The notes beneath the pieces are model-generated. The model saw nothing but the letters and a program-made list of their open reading frames with translations. It was not told the DNA's origin and did no database searches. A stretch of DNA of 13,654 nt, taken from the NCBI GenBank assembly GCA_032117915.1, contig JAULYI010000246.1:1-13654 (forward strand), given 5' to 3'. The stretch comes from ZLKRG46 sp032117915. Lineage in GTDB: Bacteria > Bacteroidota > Ignavibacteria > Kapaibacteriales > Kapaibacteriaceae. The translations under genes and the position numbers were made by a program. Below are positions 1 to 6,246 of the stretch, piece after piece (the stretch's first letter is position 1; each line of letters opens with the position of its first letter).

Positions 1-298
1 CGGCAGCCACCGACGTTGCAGCGCCAACAATGAAGGCCAGGGCTGTCTGCCAGCCGTGACTCACCGTTGCGGCGATCAGCACGGCGAACAAGGCCATAAA
101 GATCGCAAGCACGCGATACTCGCGCTTTAAGAATGCCATGGCTCCTTCGGCAATGGCCGTCGAGATCTCCGTAAGCCGTGAGACCTCTTCAGGCGATGCA
201 GCGCCATCCTCAATGCGTACCGCTACAACGCGGCTGCGGAATACAAAGGCCACGACGAGCGATAGCACGCCAAGGCCCAAAATGGACATGATGATCAT
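1..298 (-). CDS. hppA: Membrane-bound proton/sodium-translocating pyrophosphatase, N-terminal part (runs off left edge)
   Basis: This reading frame is open from an ATG at 298 to the left edge, so only about 99 N-terminal residues are visible. The translation shows a first membrane segment (about residues 3-19), then the stretch ISTAIAEGAMAFLKREYRVL (about 45-64). That stretch is characteristic of the cytoplasmic loop and start of the second membrane helix in membrane pyrophosphatases. Two more hydrophobic segments follow. The family hydrolyses pyrophosphate and pumps H+ or Na+ across the inner membrane. The catalytic DxxxD motifs and the residue that decides potassium dependence lie outside the window, so ion and K+ specificity cannot be told. 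The start was chosen because an in-frame TGA lies shortly upstream and AAAGGT sits just before the ATG; a second ATG three codons in is possible. A Bacteroidota-type promoter lies upstream at 373-404. Confidence 0.88.
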   Translation of the reverse strand, partial: MIIMSILGLGVLSLVVAFVFRSRVVAVRIEDGAASPEEVSRLTEISTAIAEGAMAFLKREYRVLAIFMALFAVLIAATVSHGWQTALAFIVGAATSVAA

Positions 299-372
299 AC
301 GACCTTTCAGCTTGTGGTGTCACATCGTCGGCCACGTCATTCCGACGAGCGGGAAGTCCCTAAATCAAGCCG

Positions 373-404
373 CAAAGATACACGTACGTAGGTCTCATCC
401 CAAG
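373..404 (-). promoter_or_regulatory. Bacteroidota-type promoter for hppA
   Basis: Reading the minus strand, CTTG (404-401) is followed by 20 nt and then TATCTTTG (380-373). This is an exact match to the TAnnTTTG -7 element known from Bacteroidota, with a TTG -33 element. The predicted transcript would have a leader of roughly 65-70 nt before the hppA ATG at 298. The spacing is identical to that of the divergent tRNA promoter next to it, which strengthens both calls. Confidence 0.6.
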
Positions 405-418
405 ATTCACACGATGCC

Positions 419-449
419 TTGCAGGTATGCGATCAATGCGCTAGATTTG
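419..449 (+). promoter_or_regulatory. Bacteroidota-type promoter for tRNA-Val
   Basis: TTG at 419-421 is followed by a 20-nt spacer and TAGATTTG at 442-449, an exact TAnnTTTG -7 box. The box ends 11 nt before the first base of the tRNA, so transcription would start only a few bases upstream of the mature 5' end, as is common for tRNA genes. It is arranged back to back with the hppA promoter; the two -33 elements lie about 15 nt apart. Confidence 0.65.
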
Positions 450-460
450 TGGCCCCTTAC

Positions 461-534
461 GGACTCTTAGCTCAGTTGGTTAGAGCGTTACGTTGACATC
501 GTAAAGGTCACTGGTTCGAATCCAGTAGGGTCCA
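461..534 (+). tRNA. tRNA-Val (anticodon GAC)
   Basis: A full cloverleaf can be drawn. The acceptor stem is GGACTCT (461-467) with AGGGTCC (527-533), including one G-U pair. The D stem is GCTC/GAGC. The anticodon stem is TTACG/CGTAA around the loop TTGACAT, giving anticodon GAC at 495-497, which reads the valine codon GUC. The T arm is ACTGG-TTCGAAT-CCAGT. The discriminator base is A at 534. The next bases are CA, so the 3' CCA is not encoded and must be added by CCA nucleotidyltransferase. It has its own promoter and terminator. Confidence 0.97.
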
Positions 535-544
535 CAATCTTTTG

Positions 545-574
545 AACGCCTCGGACATCGTCTGGGGCGTTTTC
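545..574 (+). terminator. Intrinsic terminator after tRNA-Val
   Basis: A 12-bp stem pairs 545-556 (AACGCCTCGGAC) with 560-571 (GTCTGGGGCGTT), with two G-U pairs and a three-base ATC loop. It is followed by a short T run (TTTT, then C). The U tract is weak, but the position 10 nt after the tRNA 3' end and before pntAA fits tRNA termination. On the other strand no T run follows the stem. Confidence 0.65.
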
Positions 575-613
575 GTATGTTGACACCCGGGTCATCATAA
601 ACCTGGGACACAT

Positions 614-1699
614 ATGAAGCTTGGAGTGATGAAGGAGACGCGACCCGGTGAATGCCGAGCCGCCTGTACACCCACCATCATCAAAGCACTGACCAGTGCT
701 GGATTTGCATGCCTGGTCCAGCAAGGCGCCGGCGAAGGGGCCTGGTTCAGCGATGAAGCGTACCGCACGGCGGGCGCTACGGTGGTCGACCGCGAGACGC
801 TGCTGCGAGACTCGGATATTGTTGCCAAGGTGCAACCACCGTCTGTCGAGGAAGCCTCTGCGATGCGCGAAGGAACAATGCTCGTTTCCTTCCTCTACCC
901 AACGATCAATACCGATGTTGCTGCCATCCTACAGCAACGAAAGGTCGTTGTGCTGGCGATGGACCTTCTGCCGCGGATCTCACGCGCGCAGAGCATGGAC
1001 GCGCTGAGCTCGCAGAACAACCTTGCTGGCTACAAGGCCGTGATCCTTGGCGCGAATGCGATGCCGCGCATCTTTCCGCTGCTGATGACGTCTGCCGGGA
1101 CGATCGCACCGTCACGCGTGCTGATCTTCGGCGTTGGCGTTGCCGGTTTGCAGGCCATCGCCACGGCGAAACGCCTTGGCGCTGTGGTCGAGGCGACAGA
1201 CCCACGTCCGGCCACCCGAGAAGAGGTGGAATCGCTGGGTGGGAAGTACCTGGCCGTCGAAGGCGCAGAGCAGGTGGTGATCGAAGGCGGCTATGCCAAG
1301 GAGGTCAGCGCCGACTATCTGGCAAAGCAGAAGGCACTCATCGACAAATCGCTTGCTCAGGCCGACCTGGTGATCACAACGGCACTCGTGATGGGACGCA
1401 ATGCACCCATCCTCATCACCGAAGAGCAGGTGAAGATGATGAAGCCCGGAGCCGTGATCGTTGACATGGCCGTTGAACAAGGCGGCAACTGTGCTCTAAG
1501 CAAGGTGAACGAGACGGTGACGGTACACGGCGTGACGATTATCGGACAAACAAACCTGCCAAGTTTGTTGCCGCAGAATGCCAGCGAGCTGTACGCAAAG
1601 AATATCCAGAACCTGCTTGCGCTTGCCGCTCCGGGTGGCAACCTAAACCTTGATTTGTCTGACGAGATCTTGAAGGGGACGACATGGAATCTGTCTTGA
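614..1699 (+). CDS. pntAA: Proton-translocating NAD(P) transhydrogenase, alpha subunit part 1 (NAD(H)-binding domain I)
   Basis: This is the soluble NAD(H)-binding subunit (domain I) of the Si-specific transhydrogenase, which moves hydride from NADH to NADP+ driven by proton influx. The 361-residue length fits the split-subunit form. Visible motifs are the loop RISRAQSMDALSSQ (121-134) followed by NLAGYKAV, the Rossmann glycine motif GVGVAGLQ (173-180) ending in the ribose-binding acidic residue D196 (EATDPRP), and GAVIVDMAVEQGGN (279-292). These separate it from alanine dehydrogenase, the related family. The start at 614 is preceded by a weak GGGA. The gene ends inside the start of pntAB, with 16 nt of overlap, so the two are probably translationally coupled. 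No clear TAnnTTTG promoter is visible in the short gap after the tRNA terminator. Confidence 0.96.
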   Translation: MKLGVMKETRPGECRAACTPTIIKALTSAGFACLVQQGAGEGAWFSDEAYRTAGATVVDRETLLRDSDIVAKVQPPSVEEASAMREGTMLVSFLYPTINTDVAAILQQRKVVVLAMDLLPRISRAQSMDALSSQNNLAGYKAVILGANAMPRIFPLLMTSAGTIAPSRVLIFGVGVAGLQAIATAKRLGAVVEATDPRPATREEVESLGGKYLAVEGAEQVVIEGGYAKEVSADYLAKQKALIDKSLAQADLVITTALVMGRNAPILITEEQVKMMKPGAVIVDMAVEQGGNCALSKVNETVTVHGVTIIGQTNLPSLLPQNASELYAKNIQNLLALAAPGGNLNLDLSDEILKGTTWNLS

Positions 1700-1986
1700 C
1701 GTTCATTACCGACAACTTGAATATCATCTACTTGCTGGTACTGATGGTGTTCGTTGGGATCGAGCTGATCTCGCACGTGCCATCCGTGCTGCATACGCCG
1801 CTGATGTCTGGTGCCAATGCCATCCACGGCGTTGTGATCATCGGGGCCATCATTGTCATGGGACAGGCTCACGACCCGCTGTCACTGATCCTGGGCTTTG
1901 TAGCCGTGCTCTTCGGGACCCTGAATGTGGTTGGGGGCTTTGTGGTTACCGACCGGATGTTGGAAATGTTTAGGAAACGACCATGA
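1684..1986 (+). CDS. pntAB: NAD(P) transhydrogenase, alpha subunit part 2 (membrane domain)
   Basis: This 100-residue protein is the small membrane subunit (four-helix part of domain II) found when the alpha chain is split. It carries the conserved stretch SHVPSVLHTPLMSGANAIHG (about 36-55) and ends in TLNVVGGFVVTDRMLEMF. Hydrophobic segments lie near residues 12-32, 53-66 and 72-92. Together with PntB it forms the proton channel in the inner membrane. Translation starts inside the 3' end of pntAA, behind a good ribosome binding site (AAGGGG, about 5 nt before the ATG). Its TGA overlaps the ATG of pntB. Confidence 0.95.
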   Translation: MESVLTFITDNLNIIYLLVLMVFVGIELISHVPSVLHTPLMSGANAIHGVVIIGAIIVMGQAHDPLSLILGFVAVLFGTLNVVGGFVVTDRMLEMFRKRP

Positions 1987-3404
1987 TCCATTCTCTGCTC
2001 GAGGTTTCGTACCTCATAGCGGCGGTAACGTTTATCGTCGGCCTAAAAATGATGGGTGCCCCCGCTTCGGCGCGGCGCGGGAACATTACGGCCGCCGTGG
2101 GAATGACGCTGGCCATCTTCGCGACGATTTTTCTGTTTACCGACGAGAGTGGCGCATCGCTCGGCAATCTGCCGCTGATGTTCGGTGCTATCGCCCTTGG
2201 TACCGTCGGCGGCTGGCTGATGGCAAAGCGCGTGCAGATGACGCAGATGCCGCAGATGGTATCGTTCTTCAACGGTATGGGCGGCGCCTGCGCCGGGTTG
2301 ATCTCCGTCGTGGAGTTCCAGCATATCCTTGCAAAGCAGGCCGATCCCACGGCAGTCTATGAGCCAAGCATCGGCATGCTGCTGGTGATCATTGCCGGTC
2401 TGGTCATCGGTACGATCTCGTTCACCGGCTCGGTCATCGCCTACCTGAAGCTCGAAGAACGTATCAAGGACCTGGTACTGCCGGCGCGCACGATCATCAA
2501 TCTGGCCATGCTTGCCTGCATCGTCGTCCTGGGATGGATGTTCACTTCGGGCTCGTGGATGACATCGGCCAACCTCTATCTGATCGCTACGCTCGCCGCG
2601 TTGTACGGTCTGCTGTTCGTGCTGCCGATCGGTGGTGCAGACATGCCGGTAGTGATCTCACTGCTCAACTCGTTTACGGGTATGGCGGCAGCGTTCGGTG
2701 GCTTCCTGTACAACAACAATGTGATGCTTATGGGCGGTGTGCTGGTCGGATCGGCCGGGACCATCCTTACCGTGGTGATGTGCAATGCCATGAATCGCTC
2801 CCTCTGGAACGTGATCATCGGCGGCTTTGGGGGTGATGCAGGGGGCGGTGGTGGCAGCAGTGTGCAAGGCACGGTCCGCGAGGTCAAGGCCAGCGACGTT
2901 GCCATCCTGCTACGCTATGCCGGCAAGGTGAGCATCGTGCCCGGCTACGGCCTTGCCGTCGCCCAGGCACAACACGTCGTGCACGAACTCGAGCAAGTCC
3001 TGGAAAAACTCGGTGTCCACGTCTCCTATGCGATCCATCCCGTGGCCGGACGTATGCCCGGACACATGAACGTCCTGCTTGCTGAGTCAAGCGTGGACTA
3101 CGACAAACTCAAAGAAATGGACGATGCCAATGCCGATTTCGCAACGACGGACGTCGTGCTCGTGATCGGCGCGAATGATGTGGTAAACCCCGCCGCGAAG
3201 ACCGACCCACAAAGTCCGATCTACGGTATGCCCATCCTTGACGTCGAGCTGTCACAGAACGTCATCGTTCTGAAGCGCTCCATGAAGAGCGGCTACGCCG
3301 GTATCGAGAACGAGCTCTTCTACAGACCCAAGACGAGCATGCTCTTCGGCGATGCCAAGAAGTCGCTCAGCGCGCTGGTGCAAGAGGTGAAGAACCTGGA
3401 ATAG
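1983..3404 (+). CDS. pntB: NAD(P) transhydrogenase, beta subunit (membrane domain II plus NADP(H)-binding domain III)
   Basis: A 473-residue protein matching the full usual length of PntB. The first about 280 residues hold repeated membrane helices, including GGADMPVVISLLNSFTGMAA (217-236) and MCNAMNRSLWNVIIGGFGG (266-284). A glycine-rich linker (285-291) leads to the soluble NADP(H) domain, with PGYGLAVAQAQ (320-330), the loop GANDVVNPAAKTDP (396-409) and KRSMKSGYAGI (431-441), where the family binds the 2'-phosphate of NADP. The start overlaps the pntAB stop as ATGA, with AGGA upstream, so translation is coupled. It is the last gene of the operon, followed by a strong terminator. With pntAA and pntAB it makes a complete transhydrogenase supplying NADPH. 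Confidence 0.97.
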   Translation: MIHSLLEVSYLIAAVTFIVGLKMMGAPASARRGNITAAVGMTLAIFATIFLFTDESGASLGNLPLMFGAIALGTVGGWLMAKRVQMTQMPQMVSFFNGMGGACAGLISVVEFQHILAKQADPTAVYEPSIGMLLVIIAGLVIGTISFTGSVIAYLKLEERIKDLVLPARTIINLAMLACIVVLGWMFTSGSWMTSANLYLIATLAALYGLLFVLPIGGADMPVVISLLNSFTGMAAAFGGFLYNNNVMLMGGVLVGSAGTILTVVMCNAMNRSLWNVIIGGFGGDAGGGGGSSVQGTVREVKASDVAILLRYAGKVSIVPGYGLAVAQAQHVVHELEQVLEKLGVHVSYAIHPVAGRMPGHMNVLLAESSVDYDKLKEMDDANADFATTDVVLVIGANDVVNPAAKTDPQSPIYGMPILDVELSQNVIVLKRSMKSGYAGIENELFYRPKTSMLFGDAKKSLSALVQEVKNLE

Positions 3405-3458
3405 CCACGGACGCCTCACCCCTCATCCGTTCTAAGCGAGGGAAGCCATACAACGAAG

Positions 3459-3487
3459 AAAGCCCACGCACGGCGTGGGCTTTTTTT
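3459..3487 (+). terminator. Rho-independent terminator of the pnt operon
   Basis: AGCCCACGC (3461-3469) pairs perfectly with GCGTGGGCT (3473-3481) around a three-base ACG loop. A run of seven T follows (3481-3487) and A-rich bases precede it. It lies 55 nt after the pntB stop. Read the other way the stem is followed by TTCTTCG, so it might also stop transcripts from the convergent citrate synthase gene, though less efficiently. Confidence 0.93.
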
Positions 3488-3523
3488 ATGACGATGGTCT
3501 TACGTGGCCTGTCGCGAAGCGCG

Positions 3524-4795
3524 TTACGCCTTGGCAGAGAGTTCTGCAAGCGTCATCGACTTGGGACGGACGATGGGGGAGGCCATCATGCGGTTTACGA
3601 CCATCTGCGAGCAGAGGCCGATAGCGCGCGAAACGCCGAACATGACCGTGTAGAAGTCGAATTCCGTCATGCCGTAGTTGTACAGCAGAGCGCCCGAGCC
3701 GGCATCGACGTTCGGCCAAGGGTTCTTTGCCTTGCCATGCTCCTTGAGGATTTCGGGGACGAGCTTGAAGAGCTTGTGCACGATCTGGACGTTATCGTCC
3801 TGCAGGCCGTACTTCACGCCAAAGTCGTAGAAGGCCGTGAAGCGGGGGTCGGTGACGCGAAGAACGGCATGTCCGTACCCTGGGACGACCTGGCCATTGT
3901 TGAGGCGGTTCCAGGTGTATTCCGTGAGCTGCTCGTCGGTGGGTACGCCGTTGAACTGCTCGCGCACGTCCATGATAAAGCGCAGACACTCTTGATTGGC
4001 AAGACCGTGAAGCGGTCCGGCCAGACCCGACATGGCTGCCGAGACCGAGTAATACGGATCGCTCAGGGCGGAGCTCACGACGTAGGACGTCATGGCGCTC
4101 ACATTGCCCCCTTCGTGGTCGGAGTGGAGGACGAGGTACAGGCGGACAAGTTCCTTCCATGCCGGATCGTCGCTCACACCCAGCATGTGGGCGAAGTTGT
4201 TCGACAGGTCGTTGTCGTCTGCCAAGGGGGCGATGACGTCGCCCTTGTTGAAGCGGATGCGATAAATGGCTGCAGCGATGCCGGGCATCGAGGCGATCAG
4301 GCGGACCGAATCGTTGAGCAGCGATTGCCACAGAGCGTCCTTGCCGGCTCCCTTGTCGTACGCAGCGCGGAACTCCGACTCACGCTCCATGGCCAGCAGA
4401 CCAACGCTCAGCATGGCCATCGGATGGGAATCCTTGGGCATGGCCTTCAGCGTGTCGACCACGTATTGGGGAATCTGGTAGTGCTTTGCGAACGAAGCGC
4501 GCAGCTCGCTGAGTTGCTCGGGCGTTGCACGCGTACCGGTCACCAGCATCCAGAAGGTCTCTTCCGGCGTGATGTTCGTAAGCTCAAGGATTGGAATGTC
4601 GCGGATGCGAAGACCTTCGTCGGCCGACACGCTTGACGTGTCGCAGACAAGGGCTGGCACACCGCGCATACCACCAAGGACCTGCTCGATCGTGACGCTG
4701 CCAAGCACGGTGTCGCCGTGCTCTTTCAGGAGCGCGGTACGCTTCGCGCGAAGCGCTTCTGCTTGGTTGATCAGTGTTTCATGCAGGATGCTCAT
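3524..4795 (-). CDS. Citrate (Si)-synthase, mitochondrial-like type
   Basis: Condenses oxaloacetate and acetyl-CoA to citrate, the entry step of the TCA cycle. At 423 residues it lacks the N-terminal beta domain of E. coli GltA, and its motifs follow mitochondrial citrate synthase: LHSDHEGGNVSA (223-234), GLAGPLHGLANQE (257-269), VVPGYGHAVLR (303-313), KNPWPNVDAGSG (357-368), FGVSRAIG (386-393). The catalytic triad is present as His263, His309 and Asp364. The substrate-binding residues His227, Arg318, Arg390 and Arg410 are also present. One normally conserved histidine of the SAHT motif is methionine here (Met235). The ATG at 4795 has GGAGA about 7 nt upstream. It is convergent with the pnt operon and divergent from an ABC permease. 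Because the protein is not the classical bacterial GltA type, I leave the symbol empty. Confidence 0.95.
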   Translation of the reverse strand: MSILHETLINQAEALRAKRTALLKEHGDTVLGSVTIEQVLGGMRGVPALVCDTSSVSADEGLRIRDIPILELTNITPEETFWMLVTGTRATPEQLSELRASFAKHYQIPQYVVDTLKAMPKDSHPMAMLSVGLLAMERESEFRAAYDKGAGKDALWQSLLNDSVRLIASMPGIAAAIYRIRFNKGDVIAPLADDNDLSNNFAHMLGVSDDPAWKELVRLYLVLHSDHEGGNVSAMTSYVVSSALSDPYYSVSAAMSGLAGPLHGLANQECLRFIMDVREQFNGVPTDEQLTEYTWNRLNNGQVVPGYGHAVLRVTDPRFTAFYDFGVKYGLQDDNVQIVHKLFKLVPEILKEHGKAKNPWPNVDAGSGALLYNYGMTEFDFYTVMFGVSRAIGLCSQMVVNRMMASPIVRPKSMTLAELSAKA

Positions 4796-4841
4796 GGTGT
4801 GGTCTCCGGCGTACGTGTGTAGGTGGACTTGTAAACGTGCG

Positions 4842-4849
4842 CAAAACTA
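4842..4849 (-). promoter_or_regulatory. Candidate -7 element for citrate synthase
   Basis: On the minus strand TAGTTTTG (4849-4842) matches TAnnTTTG exactly and lies about 46 nt upstream of the citrate synthase ATG. No clear TTG is present at the usual -33 distance, where the sequence is part of the CGAACG inverted repeat, so the promoter may be weak or depend on an activator. Confidence 0.4.
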
Positions 4850-4912
4850 CGAAGGGCGAACGACACAGCGTTCGTTAAGGCTTCGTGTTGTACGGCGAAT
4901 GTTCGCGAAGCC
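4849..4912. repeat. Cluster of CGAA/TTCG inverted repeats between divergent genes
   Basis: Several inverted repeats are nested here: CGAACG (4857-4862) with CGTTCG (4869-4874); ACGAAG (4849-4854) with CTTCGT (4881-4886); GGCTTCG (4879-4885) with CGAAGCC (4906-4912); and GCGAA-TG-TTCGC (4895-4906), which overlaps the perfect palindrome TTCGCGAA (4902-4909). The region lies between the citrate synthase start and the ABC permease start, just upstream of the candidate -7 box. It could be an operator or form competing hairpins. No function is shown by sequence alone. Confidence 0.45.
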
Positions 4913-4933
4913 AGATGCAGTATTTTGGATGCC

Positions 4934-6226
4934 ATGAATAAGATCCGCGTCATCATTGCCCACGAATACCTTACCAGGATTCGCAACAAGTGGTTCATTG
5001 TCATCACGCTGCTGGGTCCGCTTGTGATGGCCCTGCTGATCGCCATTCCAGTGTTGGCGACGATGTTGGCCGATGACGGAACGACCGGGAAGGTTGCCGT
5101 GATCGACCAGGCCAATGGCCTGGGAGCGCGACTTATCGCGGCGGACACGTCGCTGTACGAGGCTGCCGGCGATCGATCCGAGGAGGCACTTGCTGCGGCC
5201 GTACGTGACGAACAACTGCAGGCCTACCTGAAGGTCCCCGCCGATGTGGTCGATAGCGGCAAGCCAACGCTGGTATCTCGTGGTGGGTCCGGATTGGCCT
5301 TCGAGGCGGGTATCGAAGGCGACCTCGAGCCGATCGTGACGCAGGCCCGCCTGCAGCGTGCCGGGACGGATACGTCGGTCGTGGCACTGGTTGAACAGGG
5401 CGTGTCGATCTCGTCCCTGAAGCTCACAGAACAGGGTATCGAGCAGGACGCCACCGAGGCCTCGGCAGCTATCGGCTACTTCGCCGGCTTCGTCATCTAT
5501 ATGCTGATCTTTCTGTACGGCTCGATGGTGATGCGTGGCGTGGTCGAAGAAAAAGCCAACCGTATTGTCGAAGTGTTGGCCTCGTCGGTAAAACCGTACG
5601 ACATCATGATGGGCAAGGTCGTCGGGATCGGCCTCGTCGGTCTGACGCAGATGCTGGCATGGCTGATCCTGGGAGCAGGCGTGGTCTTCGTGCTCGGCCA
5701 GGCGCTGTCGGGCAGTGTCGACCCGCAGCAGGCGGCCTCGACCATGCAGTCCATGCCCGGTCAGTCGGCGTCACCGATGATGATCGGAGATGTAGCGCTG
5801 CCATCGATCTCGGTCCTATCGGTGCTGCTGTTCCTGTTCTACTTTCTGTCGGGCTACTTTCTGTATGCCACACTGTTTGCCGCCGTGGGGTCTGCCGTAG
5901 ATCAGGAGTCGGATGCGAATCAACTGACGCTCCCGGTCACGCTGCCGGTGGTGCTTACGATGATGTTCATTGGCAATGTCATTGCCAGTCCGAACAGCAC
6001 GTTTGCCGTTGTGATGTCGTTGATACCGCTGTTCACGCCCATCCTGATGACGGTGCGCGTAGCTGCCACGGAAGTCCCTGCATGGCAGATCATTGCCAGC
6101 ATCGTCTTTTCCGTAGGCGCCTTCCTTGGAGCAGTCTGGCTTGCCGCGCGCATCTATCGCATCGGCATCCTGTCATACGGCCGAAAACCGTCATTCAAGG
6201 AAGTCGCAAAGTGGATCCGCATGTAG
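4934..6226 (+). CDS. ABC-2 type transporter permease (NatB/YhaP-like)
   Basis: A 430-residue inner-membrane permease of the ABC-2 superfamily, in the layout of sodium-export-like NatB proteins. The N-terminus MNKIRVIIAHEYLTRIRNKW is followed by one membrane helix (about 20-46), an extracytoplasmic domain (about 47-175), and five or so further helices (about 178-200, 226-256, 292-320, 330-350, 355-410). The motif GVVEEKANRIVEVLASSV (202-219) just after the second helix is typical of the family. The substrate cannot be predicted. No ATPase gene is adjacent: the upstream neighbour is divergent citrate synthase and the downstream neighbour is convergent, so the partner must be encoded elsewhere. 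I start at the ATG 4934; an in-frame TTG at 4925 adds three residues but has no better ribosome site. Confidence 0.9.
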   Translation: MNKIRVIIAHEYLTRIRNKWFIVITLLGPLVMALLIAIPVLATMLADDGTTGKVAVIDQANGLGARLIAADTSLYEAAGDRSEEALAAAVRDEQLQAYLKVPADVVDSGKPTLVSRGGSGLAFEAGIEGDLEPIVTQARLQRAGTDTSVVALVEQGVSISSLKLTEQGIEQDATEASAAIGYFAGFVIYMLIFLYGSMVMRGVVEEKANRIVEVLASSVKPYDIMMGKVVGIGLVGLTQMLAWLILGAGVVFVLGQALSGSVDPQQAASTMQSMPGQSASPMMIGDVALPSISVLSVLLFLFYFLSGYFLYATLFAAVGSAVDQESDANQLTLPVTLPVVLTMMFIGNVIASPNSTFAVVMSLIPLFTPILMTVRVAATEVPAWQIIASIVFSVGAFLGAVWLAARIYRIGILSYGRKPSFKEVAKWIRM

Positions 6227-6246
6227 CGGTGTGATGCCAGCGCGAT

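Noticed and set aside
138..470. Plus-strand frame of 110 codons running into the tRNA
   Set aside because: It overlaps hppA in antisense, crosses both divergent promoters and ends inside the tRNA gene, so it is a chance frame.
580..585. TTGACA upstream of pntAA as a sigma-70 -35 box
   Set aside because: No -10-like sequence lies at 16-18 nt; the region there is GC-rich and already next to the start codon, and other promoters here use TAnnTTTG.
3488..4636. A 382-codon open frame on the plus strand opposite citrate synthase
   Set aside because: It is fully antisense to an unmistakable citrate synthase with all catalytic motifs; its translation shows no domain and arises from GC-rich codon bias.
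4920..4928. A TAnnTTTG-like box (GTATTTTGG) before the ABC permease
   Set aside because: The spacing inside the box is off by one base and it lies only a few nt before the start codon, so it does not match the exact pattern seen elsewhere.
4925..4933. TTG start for the ABC permease
   Set aside because: The ATG nine bases downstream begins the family-typical N-terminus (MNKIRVIIAHEYL), and the TTG has no ribosome site.
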